Source: Anadara kagoshimensis (lineage: Eukaryota; Mollusca; Bivalvia; Arcoida; Arcidae). Taken from it: 64,000 bases of DNA. The stretch spans positions 60,557,245-60,621,244 of the forward strand of contig CM037861.1 in the NCBI GenBank assembly GCA_021292105.1, read 5' to 3'. A program made the position numbers and the translations under genes. A model generated the notes under the pieces. It worked only from the letters and a program-made list of their open reading frames with translations. It did not search any database and was not told where the DNA came from. Positions 34,990-47,137 of the stretch are shown piece after piece. Each line of letters starts with the position of its first letter. Position 1 is the stretch's first letter.

Positions 34990-35213
34990 ACACTTGTTCT
35001 AGTGGTATTGATTGTCCACTTAAAGTCCGGTTGGTTAGATAAGTTTTTGTTAGGTCAACATCAAGAAAGGCGGTGATTAATCTCTCTTATGTTCTATTTT
35101 TCCAGTGTGGAAATTATATTTTGGTCTTAAGATGAAATAATCAATACACTCATAGATATATATTTGTAATAATCTTTTCACACGTCTATTCTTGTCGCCA
35201 AGTATTACTCACA

Positions 35214-35264
<51 letters not shown>

Positions 35265-36736
35265 TATTTTCTCCTCAAAATCCTCTTAACTACTATCTCG
35301 AAATAATTTTGACATTTGGAGATAAGATTAAGTTCCATTGATTTATAAACTTCTTTGGATGATAAAGTCTGTCTTTTATATGTACATTATGTACAAGTGA
35401 AGCAATGTGTCAGTGGAAAACGGGGAAAAAGTTTCGGTAAATGAAGTTAAACCCAAGCATAGCACTCCATATACTGTTTATGACAATACTAAAGGCAGTA
35501 GAATAAGATATGCCAAAAACTTAGATTTTGATACCTCACCTCCTATTTCACACAACATACAACTAAACGCCAAGATTTAGAGAAATATAGTATGGTTATG
35601 CCAAACATATTATTGATGTCTGTAGTCTTTTTTCAGCAAACCCATTGCTAAAATTGCCAAATCAAATAATTCTATTCGATTGCACATCTCCTGGCTGATC
35701 ACCGAGACATTCCGTTATATAATTGGTCGGGTCGGGTTGTTATCTCATCAACCCCATTTTACGTCTACTAGATTGTTAAAATATTGCAGTGGGCTTATAC
35801 ATTTTGGTTCTTTGGTTTTTCAGTCGGAAACCAGATTATTTTTACTTACTAATTAAAATATTACAGGTGACATACACCTTTTTACCCCTGCATTTCCAGA
35901 AAGAGTGGGATTAAAATTTTCGTCCGTCCGTCTGTCAAGTCGGATTAATTCTCCAAAACCACGAAGCATTATTTTATAGAACTTGGCGAAAAACATCAAC
36001 ATTGATGTGGGATATGCATTTCAGTAAACCAAGTTGATTTGCTTATTTCCTGGGTATTATGGCCTTTTGAACATAATTGCAAATCAGAAAAAAATAACTA
36101 CTGGTGGGGGATCCTAATTTTGCTGAAATTACTTGTTAATATTATCATTTAATACATAAAAACGGATATAACAATTACAATTTAAAAATAAAATGGTATC
36201 CGACACAGGGAATATCTGTTTATTTTTTACATGACAAGCTTTTGTTATGGCTTACGGAGTCTCTAAAACATTTGTTTATCACTGTATGATTCATCATCAT
36301 GTTTGTAGAAAGTTTGTATTAGAAATTGAGCCAGATATATGTTGGCTTAGATAAACACTAAAAAGTTCATTTATCAATAAAATTTTAGCTATTTTAGATA
36401 AGAACCGAAAATAGAGACATTTTTAAGATTTTTACGTTTGTATCTATTGGATTTGACAGCTCAAATAAATTTTAATAATCCAATATAGTTGAACGTAATT
36501 TTAAAACAATATATGTAATTCAACTTTAAAAGCACTCGTAAATGCATATGGAGTAACCCTATGCAGTAAATCACATCTCTGCAAAGTTTGTAATACACTT
36601 ATTAGTTCTATTGTTTAACTTTTATGCCAGTTTAACTATTTTCTTCTCAAAATCCTCTTAAGAACTTAACTCAAAATAAGTTTGTGATTTCTAGATAAGA
36701 TTAGGTTTCATTGATTTCTAGTAAAATATATTTATA

Positions 36737-36772
<36 letters not shown>

Positions 36773-36860
36773 AAGTATAAACCAAAAAAGTAAAACACTG
36801 AGTCAGTGAAAAATATTTCGATCAATAAAATCAAATGAAATAAAAATTTAAAAACTCTAA
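34990..36860. other. Gene-free stretch with two microsatellites
   Basis: (GT)n at 35216-35263 and (TA)n at 36741-36769. The segment near 35870-36000 (TTTACCCCTGCATTTCCAGA .. CGTCCGTCCGTCTGTC) looks like an interspersed-repeat fragment, but its family was not identified. No exon recognised. Confidence 0.55.
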
Positions 36861-36869
36861 ATGCAAAGT

Positions 36870-37150
36870 AAAACACGGAAATTGGAAAATTATATTAAAA
36901 ACACGTGAACGTCCACCAGGGAAGCGAGACCGGTTGCTCCGGAAGGTCAAACACCTCCTCTTAAGCTAGCTACATCCTTCACGTGTGGAGGGTACATGCA
37001 ACGTCATTATATCCAAGATAATGTTAGATACAGATACATCATACTTATCAACAGTATCATAAAAAATATCCTAATGGCGGCCAACAACTTTTTGAGGGCC
37101 TAAATAGTCAACATTAGCCAACAGTTTATTTGTAAGCAGCTTGTTTCGTA
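36870..37150 (-). repeat. Penelope-like element 3' end, 5'-truncated
   Basis: The minus strand reads from the polymerase C-terminus (AAATAAACTGTTGGCTAATG.., GCCCTCAAAAAGTTGTTGGC, ACTGTTGATAAGTATGATGT) into the tail: CACACGTGAAGGATGTAGCT, GACCTTCCGGAGCAACCGGT, CCCTGGTGGACGTTCACGTG. Coding part broken. Confidence 0.85.
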
Positions 37151-37504
37151 ATTTGTAACAGAAACGTATTTGTAACGTAAAGCTAACGTAAGAATACAAT
37201 AGCAAGATCATAAAAACAATGAAATAAAAACAAGACAAGATAAATACTAGTATATATTTTGAACTCTCGACTTTATGCATTGAATATATCGACAAAATAT
37301 TGTGGTTTGGTTGAAATCATTAACAAGACAACTGGTCATTTTTCCATTTGCATATGTGTTATCTTGACACATGCATTAGAGCATGTTCTGCAACTAGAAA
37401 TCTGGTGGCATTAGAAAAGCTCACTTATCTGACATATAAAGGGTATCTTGACATTTTGCCTAGAATAATTTTTTGACTTTCATCGGTTAGATTACTTTTA
37501 TACT

Positions 37505-37615
37505 TGGTGGCGTAACTAGCTAGACAGGAGGTGATTACGTTTACCCATCTAGAGCACCCGGCCCCACTTCCCTGGTTTTTTACTTCGCATTTTTTATTTT
37601 ATTTATATGCTTGTC
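37505..37615 (+). repeat. Penelope-like element tail, internal deletion
   Basis: GTAACTAGCTAGACAGGAGG, AGAGCACCCGGCCCCACTTC and CCTGG jump directly to TTTTTTACTTCGC and the ATATGCTTGTCTTTGATTA end, so part of the tail is missing. Confidence 0.75.
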
Positions 37616-37966
37616 TTTGATTACAATGCATTAATCATTGTTAAAACTCAGACATAGTTAAAGATTACTGAGATTTCAAAAGAATGAAATACTGACAATA
37701 GTAAATTGCATTATGAATTTGTGAAACCGCGAGTGTTCGTGTCATACGTTCTTGTTCTGGTTTTGTCTATTGCAATATCACGTAAACATATCATAATTAG
37801 CAGCAGACATCAAAGCTAATGGTAATCAGTTATGTGATTTATGCATTTTTGTAAGGGTGATTCACAAGTTATTTCACGTCCCTCAATACCACATATATGG
37901 CTTAATTGGAAACTACATTTAATTGCAATTGCTTTAAATTACATATTATACCAGTTTTAATTTAAC

Positions 37967-38012
37967 AGCACTAGACGGTCGTTTCGGAATACAATTCCTC
38001 ATCAGTTTTGCT
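37967..38012 (-). ncRNA. Type I hammerhead ribozyme motif, copy 2 (intact core, weak stem I)
   Basis: Minus strand: stem I strand AGCAAAA; core CTGATGA (canonical); stem II GGAAT-TGT-ATTCC; GAA; minimal stem III with loop GACC; triplet GTC; stem I partner TAGTGCT. Only the outer three pairs of stem I remain. Same length (46 nt) and spacing as copy 1. Where copy 1 has the core mutation, copy 2 has the consensus, and where copy 2 has stem mismatches, copy 1 is paired. Similarity between the copies runs from about 37955 to about 38045. Confidence 0.75.
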
Positions 38013-38185
38013 TGAACCAAAATTATAAAACCAAAACTTTCCCCCAAGCTTTAAAATGATACATAACATGAATACATCAAATTAATTAAAAACACTTGTA
38101 CTATAAATTCAAGTTTCTACAGGTCTGAAAAAGAAATGCAACATGTTAAAGTCAGAAAATGAAATTACTTACCTACTGTCTGTGT

Positions 38186-38340
38186 AATTTTGAAATTGTT
38201 TCTTTTTCACAATTTAAAAGCTTTAGTACATTTTGAAACTGTACTGAGATCCTTTTTCAGCAATTCAAAAACTTCGATAATTTTGAAATGGCACCGAGTT
38301 CCGTTTTCAGCAATTCAAAATCTTCAGTTCATTAAAACTC
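38186..38340. repeat. About 61 bp tandem repeat, 2.5 units
   Basis: Phrases TTTTGAAAT, TTTTTCAGCAATTCAAAA and CTTCGATAATTTTGAAATGG recur with about 61 bp spacing. Confidence 0.65.
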
Positions 38341-38349
38341 TCCTCTCTT

Positions 38350-40045
38350 ATGCATTATTTCAGAAGTCAAAATTAATAACCCTAAGTCATACATGAGGTT
38401 ACAGTTTAGAGGCACACGATGTCGTGATTTCCTGTGGCTTTTGATTGGAGATGTGATTATTGATGAATCTATGGATGGTGTTACTAAAAACTGCGTTTTC
38501 TTGAACATAGAAGATGTGAACTGTGGGTTATTAATTGAAGTAATTATGAAGGCTTCGTCGACTTAGAAATTGATGGGTATCGGGTTTTGGTATTGGAGTT
38601 TCGGCATACACAGGAAATGAAAGAGGATAAATGGCGCAGTGACATCGATAACTATAATCGCTTTTCTCGGGTTTTCTAGCACTTAAAGTGGGTTATACAA
38701 ATTGACATGAAAGCAAAATATTTCTCTTTTTAGTAATATTTCTTGATGATTACTGATACTTGACCGGTTCTAGAGAAGATAAATCATACTGCTGTTAGAT
38801 TGATACTACTGGAAATGGCCATGTTTTATTTGTTGTGGGGCACTAAAACTGGGTTGTACATATTGACATCAATTAAAGATTTCGGCATCTATTCTCATTC
38901 TCAAATGGTCCTAGATATGATTTATCATTATGGGATAACGTTTGATTGAAATCATTGCAAGTCATATACTATCTTTGGCGGCCTCTGTAACTTATTGGAT
39001 TATTTTGAACGCTCATAAAGATATATAGAACTTGAGGCACAATAAACTCTGAAACAAGGCCAACTATTTATCATAGAATGTTCATTCAGCTATTAACATC
39101 CTCGACTTTAAACGGATTATAGTAGTAATTTGAAATCGTAGATTTCCTCTACTTTAAACGGAGTGTGGTTGCAATGGGAGTCGTAGACGCCCTCTACTTA
39201 GGACCGAGTATGGTAGTACGGGAAGTCGTAGAAATGTTCTTTGTATCCCTGCTTCTCGTTCAGGAATAATTGTTTGAATGTGGTTACGTTAAACATAATT
39301 AATTATTATCAACTATTCTACGACTGAACTCCAATAACCAATCCCGTCATTTTTATGCTTTTGGGGTCAAAATGCAAATTTAAGTTTATTAATGGGAGTA
39401 ATTTCGACAGTAATAAAAATCATCAGAATTGTTGTATAATAAAAAAAAATCTAGGAGAATAAATAAATTAATAACATAACATGCAATCCCCAAAGAAATA
39501 AATCCGATCTCCCTCTCAATTTGCTCTATGAGTATAATAATTTCTTTGAATGTACTGTCTATCGTATAACCGGTGGCTGCTTTAAGATTTGGGATCTTAT
39601 ATCAGCAGATGTTTGTTGCTAATGAACGCTATTCAAATTTTATTTAATATATATAGAAGCTTAATATTCCCATGATGGCTGCTTTGTGTTCCTATTTTGA
39701 GCATATCCCTATGGATATCCATGCAAATATTGTTACTAGTATTTATATGACTTTATTCTACTAAAGTTTATTGCTCATAATAATGGATACACTCTTGATA
39801 AATTATTAAGACCACTGTAGCAAAGCTTGATCTAAATATGAAAGAATTATTGTGCTTTTTTTCTTTTTCTACATTATATAGCTGTATTTGTATAAACAAA
39901 AGTTGTACAAGTTACATAGTTTTTATTGGAAATATATGCACATACGATGTTTGCAATGTATCAAAATAAACAATAACAACCACTCATAGCTTTTTTCTTT
40001 GATAAAGTGACACATTGCTTACATTTTAACGTGAAAATAACTAAC
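38350..40045. other. Gene-free stretch with a short minisatellite
   Basis: 39102-39235 holds about three roughly 50 bp units with CCTCTACTTTAAACGGAGTG and GGAGTCGTAGA. Otherwise no exon or element recognised. Confidence 0.55.
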
Positions 40046-40049
40046 TGCA

Positions 40050-40203
40050 TGCAAGTTAAAAACTAAGCTGAAATATTGGCGCCGAATCGCCAGCTTATCG
40101 CAAAAACTATCTATCTCTAGGTAGCATTCCGATTACTCGGCAGCCGATCTCTGTCTGCTTTTTGTTAGCTAAGTGTTAAACTTTTGACATGTCTACACTG
40201 TAT
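40050..40203. mobile_element. MITE family A, copy A12, left end decayed
   Basis: AACTAAGCTGAAATATTGGC GCCGAATCGCCAGC; right GTTAGCTAAGTGTTAAACTT TTGACATGTCTACACTGTA. Confidence 0.7.
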
Positions 40204-40739
40204 AAAGTGATACATACCTTAGGACTAATGGTAGATGGTTAATTCTTTATACCCAGGGTGTCAATAGGTCTTTTGAGTTTGGACCCGATCATCAACATGT
40301 CCTTTCCGTAGTATAGACCCGAGTAGATTCTGGATTGGCTTTAGTATATTTTGATATAGCAGACGACAGATATGACATCACACAATACTTAATTAAAAGT
40401 ACCCATAACTGGGGGCCGATCCGAAACTATATACTACTCAAGGTATATTCAACATAAACTGACCCCTTTCCACCATTTTGTTTTTTCGCGGAAACTAATG
40501 CGGTGCTTTAGGTGTTTTTTTTTTTTTAATTTATTTGCGATGTTGCTGGACATGCTATCAATTTAGCACTAGTATACCTCTTATACCACATGGGATGTGT
40601 TAGAAACCAAGATAAATAAAATTACAGTTCTAATGTGTGATTTAAGATAATGTTTTCATTTCCGTTACTATTCTAGTTTACATGTGCACTTTATTTCAAA
40701 AATAATTTTCTGTAGTGAAGGTGTAAATTCCATTATGTA

Positions 40740-40937
40740 ACAGAATAATGGTTTGACCGCGTAAAATACAAATTTCGTGGTCTAGGCATGGATACCTACT
40801 GACCAAAACCCTGCTGCGGAGATACTTATAGACAGCATCTGCCGAAAAGTTGGTGAGAGGGGCCGAGGTGAATTGCCGATTTGGCACCAATTCGCCAGCC
40901 GAATGTTAAACTTTCGACAGGTTTGTACTTTACGTAC
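40740..40937. mobile_element. MITE family A, copy A13, left end decayed
   Basis: Interior GACAGCATCTGCCGAAAAGT; right CACCAATTCGCCAGCCGAAT then GTTAAACTTTCGACAGGTTT GTACTTTA. Confidence 0.65.
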
Positions 40938-41166
40938 TTTATAAATTGGTATTTAGTGTTCTCTAAGTGTAAATCAAATTCTCAAACCTCTACATCATGA
41001 ATTATTTCGACATTTCATATTGAATTCCGGTATTTACAGAAACAATTCAATATATTTGTACTTTTAATTAAAACGTATTATATAGACAAGACTGTAACGT
41101 CGATAAGAGTTTCAACACGGAAAGTGTCGCAAGCAGTGTAAAACTACTGATGAGAAACCTGTATAG

Positions 41167-41358
41167 TACGATGGCCACGTAGTGACATGAAATATATTTG
41201 TTAAATATTAGGTGTGCATGTAGTACCTAATATGTGGTGACGTAGTCATTTTTTACGTGAATATATATATTCCTTTACGCGCGCACGTCATCGATTACAA
41301 TGAACGCACGTAATATTTAAAAAAAAACATATTTCATGTCACTTCTGTGCCACCGTAG
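41167..41358. mobile_element. MITE with about 44 bp terminal inverted repeats
   Basis: Left arm TACGATGGCCACGTAGTGAC ATGAAATATATTTG..AAATATTA; the right arm is its complement with a few mismatches, ending TGTGCCACCGTA. 192 bp, AT-rich centre with a TACGTG / CACGTCA region. Outer TA at both ends. Confidence 0.8.
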
Positions 41359-41372
41359 GAACCAGACATAAG

Positions 41373-41546
41373 GTACTGGCCTATGGAAAGTTTAACACTA
41401 AGCGTACGTAAGGACCTAATCGACAGCTCATACCTATCATGTTATCTACCTATCGGCGAAAACTTTTCGGCCACTAGGTCACTCGGCATCTGAGATTCGA
41501 CTCGCTATCTCGGGTTTAAATAAATTTTCAACAGATCTGTACTGTT
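41373..41546. mobile_element. MITE family A, copy A14
   Basis: Left TACTGGCCTATGGAAAGTTT AACACTAAGCGTACG; right TTTTCAACAGATCTGTACTG. Confidence 0.72.
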
Positions 41547-41582
41547 AAACGTATGGGCTTTAACCCTCAAAATCACTTGCAT

Positions 41583-41801
41583 GTACAGTACAGACCTGAC
41601 GAAAGATTAAAATTGAGCTAACAGAAAGAAGTCGAAGCTCGGCTGCCGCATGGCCGACATGTGGATAGCTAGAGACCGGAAAGCTGCCAAGACACAGAAA
41701 GCAGCTACCGAGTAACAACCATCGAAGGCACAAAATGAGCTGTCCATTCGCCACTAATTCGTTAGCATAGTGTTAAACTTTCTACAGGCCTGTACTGTAC
41801 T
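41583..41801. mobile_element. MITE family A, copy A15
   Basis: Left TACAGTACAGACCTGACGAA then AGATTAAAATTGAGCTAAC; right TTCGTTAGCATAGTGTTAAA CTTTCTACAGGCCTGTACTGTA. Lies about 37 bp from A14. Confidence 0.82.
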
Positions 41802-41804
41802 TTC

Positions 41805-43140
41805 AATTTTATGTTTTATTCTTGTAAAAATGCCAAAGAAATCTATAATATTTATTGACGTTTTTGAAAATGCCAACATATCACAGATTGTTTTATTTTT
41901 TTAAGAATTTGAAACTGTGTTACTATCCATGTAAAAGTGTTTCTATAACGACTAAATAATTTCACTTGGAATGTTTAACCTTTTAATTTTGCGACATTAT
42001 GCCGATTTTTAAAACTAAGCTTTAAATAATTGACAAAATGCAGACAAGAACGCCTCTATAGTTGTAAATTTAATCAGGAATTAATAAACTACCGTGTTTT
42101 GCTTAAAAGTTCTATTTCTGCTAACTAATTTAAACATGTCTATTGAACATGCTTACTGATTGCCTACAATGAACTCTATTTAGAAACTTGGTTCTTCAAA
42201 CCTTTTTAATCGTAACGTTCTCATCTTCGCAAATGTAGATATTGTTGTCTTTTCATATTTTTTTCTTGATCAACAAGGACTGTGTCATATTATATTTTTT
42301 TAATTTCTAAATATTAAAAAATTATAATATGGCAACTGTCATAAATAATACTTGTACAATGAAATGATTCGTTGATTACTACTGCATCGAGGACCAGCTG
42401 ATTAATTTTTCGAAATAATTTTGAGTTTTATATTCATTACCTAACCAATATTATGATCCGACATATTCGTAGTGTATATAAAATGATATAGTCAATTATT
42501 AAAGAGAAGGTTTGCAATAAGTAATGTTTATATTATTGAAAGCTGAAAATGCTTTTTACAGAAGGGCTACGTAACGGCTACTTTGTTCAAATGGCAACAA
42601 GCATAAATGGTCAATGAGCATATAACTCATATTGATGTAACATCATTTAATAATAATAATAATAATGATAATAATAATAATAATAATTCGGTCTACATTG
42701 CAATTGAAAAGGCATTTCGGCACAAGACGAGTAATAATTTTTAAAGCTTGAAAATCTGGATATCCGGACTAATTTGTCCAGAAATTGCAAAACTGACTAC
42801 TTTGATCTAATCCAAGCAAAGATATCATTCAGTTGCAACAGAACTTGTACAAAACACACAAGTCACGTGGACTGTTGTGTACATTAAAAGAAATTAATAA
42901 AAGTTTTATTGTATAATACCTAAACGATTGCTGATGATGCTAAGTAACACAATAATTATGCAACAAAGCAATCATTTTAACCAACGAAGATGGATTTATG
43001 ACAAATCAGCGGAGATTTGCCATCAATTTTATATCAATTTCCCTAACTCTATCAATTTTATATCAATTTCCCTAACTCTGTTGAATGGCATCAATGGGAG
43101 TTAATAACAGATAAAAACAAAATCAAATTGACCTTCACAG
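41805..43140. other. Gene-free stretch; trinucleotide run and a 29 bp duplication
   Basis: (AAT)n at about 42650-42688. An exact 29 bp direct duplication at about 43022-43079 (ATCAATTTTATATCAATTTC CCTAACTCT). No exon recognised. Confidence 0.55.
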
Positions 43141-43142
43141 AT

Positions 43143-43663
43143 ACAGTACAGACCTGTCAGAAGTTTAACACAGAGCTAACGAATTAGCGCCGATTAGACG
43201 GCCCATCTCGGTCCCTCGTTAGATTTATATGGACGGCTTTTCGACCGCTGATGTCAATCTCTTGACAGCTTTTCAAAAACTAGTTATCTATGTGTCGGTC
43301 ATCGAGTTTCGATTTATTTTAAAAGCTCCCAAAGCGTGTTAATACTGTCACGATAAGTATGATGTCACTGCATGCAAAATTACCCTGAATATATTTTAAG
43401 GTTCCCAATGTTATCAATTTTGATTATGAACGTGGAGAGTGTATCAAGCTAAACGGGGTGTGCTTACCCTTGCTGAGCACCTGGCCTCACTTCCATGATG
43501 GGAGTTCACGTGTATCATTTAATTTGCTTTGAGTCTATGGTTTGGACATGGGTTGGTATGTTTGTTTTTACTTTGCTTTGGGACTGTGGTTTTGACAGCG
43601 AGTGATACGTTTGTTTCTGGTTTCGTCAGCTCTTTGTTAAACTTTGGACAGGTCTGTACTCTA
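43143..43663. mobile_element. MITE family A, copy A16, interrupted by a Penelope tail
   Basis: Left TACAGTACAGACCTGTCAGA then AGTTTAACACAGAGCTAACG; right TCAGCTCTTTGTTAAACTTT GGACAGGTCTGTACT. The middle (about 43325-43618) is a Penelope-like 3' end. Confidence 0.82.
43325..43618 (+). repeat. Penelope-like element 3' end inside MITE A16
   Basis: Starts in the degraded polymerase C-terminus (ACTGTCACGATAAGTATGAT GTCACTGCATG) and continues through GTATCAAGCTAAACGGGGTG, TTGCTGAGCACCTGGCCTCA and GGGAGTTCACGTGTATC to a doubled distal part: the TTTGCTTTGGGACTGTGG..GGTATGTTTGTTTTTAC end appears twice. Confidence 0.85.
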
Positions 43664-43749
43664 GCATAATAACCGACGGGTTACATATGGTCAACATTAT
43701 CCTTATATAATTCTTATTTAGTTTGTCATATCTTCAATCAATCAAGAGT

Positions 43750-44370
43750 TAATATAATATAGATAGTGAGGTTAACGTAGCGATATAGCTCTCACATGTG
43801 AATCAAGGGAACTGGAAAATAGAATTAGTTGTGAATTAAAAAAGAGAGCAAATATTTTAAAAAAAAATAATTCAATGAAATGAAATAGATCTTGCATTTG
43901 TGAATTAAGAAAAATGCAAATTACAAGTAGTCGTAAATTAAAAAAAGAGAGTAAATATTGGAAAAATTAAATAGCTCTCACATTTAAGAATCAAGGAAAA
44001 TGAAAATCAGTCTTAGTTGTGGATAGTAATAATAATAATCATCATCATCATCATCATCATCACCATTAAAATAGCAATATACCCCTTTTAATTTCTGAAC
44101 CACCCTTAACTTAAGGTATCTTTAACCATCCTTAACTGAAGGAACTTTAACCATTTTTAACTTAAGATAACTTCAACTACCCTTAACTAAAGGTGACTTT
44201 AACCATCCTTAACTTAAGTAGCTTTTACCATCCTTAACAGAAGGTAACTTTACCAATCCGTATATAAAGATAAATCTAATCAACCCTAACTTAAGGTAAC
44301 TTTAACCATCCATAAGATTACTTTATCCACCACTATATTACCTTAAGGTGACTTCAACCATCTTTAATTA
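43750..44370. repeat. Two short tandem arrays flanking an (ATC)n run
   Basis: 43775-44025: three diverged units with ATAGCTCTCACATKTGAATC, AGTTGTGAATTAAAAAAGAG and GAGYAAATATT. 44036-44065: (ATC)n. 44090-44370: about nine roughly 32 bp units of the form CCTTAACTTAAGGTAACTTT AACCAT. Confidence 0.85.
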
Positions 44371-44781
44371 AGTATAGTCAAAATATGGAAAATGTAAACA
44401 AACTTTCTGTGACATGTACCAGTCTTTTCGTTAAACTTAACAGTCACCATAAAAAACCTTACTGAGGTACAGTCGGAATATTTACACTTTCTGATCTAAT
44501 ATACTTAAATTTCAGAAGAATTTCACAACCGTCAACTATTTATACATTTGGTTTCAGTTAACAACATGATTTCAATTAAATTTTACACCTATATTTCAGT
44601 CAAATTTATTTGTAATGGGTAAAAAAGTCAAGGGTATCCAGCGACATTTATACAAACGAGCTCTTGTCTGCACACAACCATGCAGTTAATAAGAAAACCA
44701 AGCACAACGTTCAATACTCTCTTAATCTTATATGAGTTGTTAATTTAAATGCGGTTTCACGTCTGTAGCAGCGTCAAGCCG

Positions 44782-44984
44782 TCAAAGTCCTGTCGAAAGT
44801 TTTACACAAATTTGTACCGAATCGGAAGCTCATCTCGGCTCTTATAAGCTATAACCTTTCGAAAGCTGCTTTCTATCTCCAATCCGATTTCGGTCACTTT
44901 GTACCATTATCTTGACCACTTAGCAGCCGAATTCGGCTCCATTTCGTTAGTGCAGTGTTAAACTTTCGACAGGTCTGTACTGTA
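44782..44984. mobile_element. MITE family A, copy A17 (rightmost copy)
   Basis: Left AAGTCCTGTCGAAAGTTTTA CAC; interior GCCGAATTCGGCTCC; right TTTCGTTAGTGCAGTGTTAA ACTTTCGACAGGTCTGTACTGTA. No further copies were seen between here and 64000. Confidence 0.82.
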
Positions 44985-44989
44985 CGGCT

Positions 44990-45580
44990 TTACAGTACAA
45001 GTTTTTAAGAGAAAACTGCAATACAACAGATAACACTGAAAACGCGACAAGATTCATAGAAAAAGGATTACCGGAAAAAATGTGTAAATTCTAAACCCGA
45101 TAATTTTCCTAGAAATCTGCAGCCACGTTTGAAAATAAATCGTTTCCAACGTAAATGTATCGGTCTAAAGTCAACATGGGGAATATCTCGTGTTCAAACG
45201 TGTATTTAAAATGATTTGATTCAACCATAACATGTATGTCTTATTGACATTAATTGCTATTTAAAACCAAGAAAAGTGCGATTTTACTGTAATTGAATAA
45301 ATATTTATCATTTCACATGTTTACTCTTGTCTAAAATAACCATCATTTTATCCTCAATCAATATTGAAGGTTTCCTAAAGTAGTGGGAGCAACAGAAATA
45401 ATTTCTTATACAGTGTAGGCCGAAAAAAAAAACCTGACGTACGGCAAGCCGATTCTTTTTAATTTTTTTATTTTGATATAATCATAAAATAATTTAAGGA
45501 ATGAAATTTAACAGTTTGGATTAGTGATCCTACATGCTTCCAGGAATAAATTATGCAAAAAATGGTCCAGGAATTCTAGA
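44990..45580. other. Gene-free AT-rich stretch
   Basis: Nothing recognised. Confidence 0.5.
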
Positions 45581-45584
45581 GACC

Positions 45585-45860
45585 GTAGCCTACTCAGATT
45601 GTAGTGCTAACTTCGTATGTCAGGAGGGCCGAGTTCAAACCCCAGTAGAACCTTATCTTTCTATTCGCTAATCTCTCGGCATTTAGAAATGAAAATATCA
45701 GGGTCCTTCGAACATGTCGAAAGAGAACTTAAAACTCGATACCCCGTGTCCAGCTTGTGTCACCTTACATTGTTCCGAGAGCACTGCAAAGGTCAAATTT
45801 TTGCCACTTCATATTCTTAACTGGGACGTTAAACCTCAATCAATCAATCAATCAATATCT
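45585..45860 (+). mobile_element. SINE family 1, nearly complete, with (AATC)n tail
   Basis: tRNA-like head with B box GAGTTCAAACCCC near 45632. Central part CTCTCGGCATTTAGAAATGA, GGTCCTTCGAACATGTCG, GAACTTAAAACTCGATACCC. The 3' part CCGAGAGCACTGCAAAGGTC and the tail CTTAACTGGGACGTTAAACC end in a (AATC)n run at about 45837-45857. Confidence 0.78.
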
Positions 45861-46207
45861 TCATCCTGATGCTAAATCACTTTTATTGGGGTTTTAATAT
45901 TATTTGTGTTTCAGTATTATTTAATGCTGTCTGATCCCTTAAATACTCTGTCATTGAACTCTTTGTTTTAGTAAGCTTTCTAGTTAGAAGTAATTATACG
46001 TTATATCTTGTTTGGTGGTTTCAATTTACAATGTGTTTTAATACCCCTCGTTAATTTTGCTACCTGACATGTATCCCCACAGCATTTTGAAGTCCCAAAG
46101 TCTATTCCTTTAGTTTTTTCTTAATAAATCTCTTTGATTTATCGCACAACCTCTTTATAATGCTAAAATCTAGAATCAAGGTTTTACTGAATATGATAAA
46201 AAAGAAT

Positions 46208-46389
46208 TACAGTCCAACCTGCTTTAAAGGCCACCTCTATACAAAGGGCACCTGCTTAAAGACCAGTAGAATTGTATCCTAATTGTTCTTTGTTTATATT
46301 ATTTGAATCTGTTTATAAAGACCACCTGTCCATAAAGACCACTTTTACTGGTTCCCTTGGGTGGCCTTGATAGACAGACTTGACTGTAT
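46208..46389. mobile_element. MITE family B, copy B2
   Basis: TACAGTCCAACCTGCTTTAA AGGCCACC on the left; GGCCTTGATAGACAGACTTG ACTGTA on the right; interior TATTTGAATCTGTTTATAAA. Confidence 0.85.
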
Positions 46390-46484
46390 ATTATTTTGAT
46401 AAATGTGGTCAGAGATAATTGGATGACTAGTAAACGCAGGTAAATGGTTAATTCTGTTTCATAATTGTTAGTTCTCCTTTTTTG

Positions 46485-46720
46485 GAGGGACCTGGTGGTC
46501 AAGTGGTCTAAAAGACCGGCTTTACAGATCACAGTACCTTACACCACTTGGGTTGGAATCCAACTGCGGATAGATCTTAGTGTGAATGAAATTGTCAGTT
46601 CGCTTGCCAATAGGTTGACACTCCGTTTTCGTCTACTGTCAAAGAAATGATTGCCTCCATATAAGTGAAAGAATCCTGAATAGGGCATAAAACATCATTA
46701 CTCCATTTTACTGCCTTCTT
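46485..46720 (+). mobile_element. SINE family 2, best-preserved copy
   Basis: tRNA-like head: A box in GACCTGGTGGTCAAGTGGTC, B box in GGGTTGGAATCCAAC. Body GTGAATGAAATTGTCAGTTC GCTTGCC; CCTCCATATAAGTGAAAGAA; tail GGGCATAAAACATCATTACT. Serves as the reference copy for the other family 2 fragments in the window. Confidence 0.75.
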
Positions 46721-47137
46721 TGAGATTCTTCGCAATTTGATAATTTCCACAATGTAGTTAGTGGCGGAAAGTTAATTATTCTAAAAATATGGCTGACTGC
46801 TTATAGAAGCTGGATATGAATTTTTCTCATTGTCATTAAATATTTTTGGTAGAATCTGATTTAACAAGAACCTGCATTTAAAGTTTCTGTTACTAATTGA
46901 AATATTTTGGCAGAAAAATTAGAGACATTTTTGAGGAATAAAAATGTGCAGGAAATCCTTTATTTTCATCTTCATGACTAATGACCTCATTGTTACCTTA
47001 CAAATTTTGAAGATATTTCCTATGTCGTTTACCCCCCAAAAGAACTATGATATAAATACATAAATCATACTAACATGACACAAGATGTAGACATAAAATT
47101 TATTCTAGTTAATTTATAACAACTGTCTTGTGTAAAA

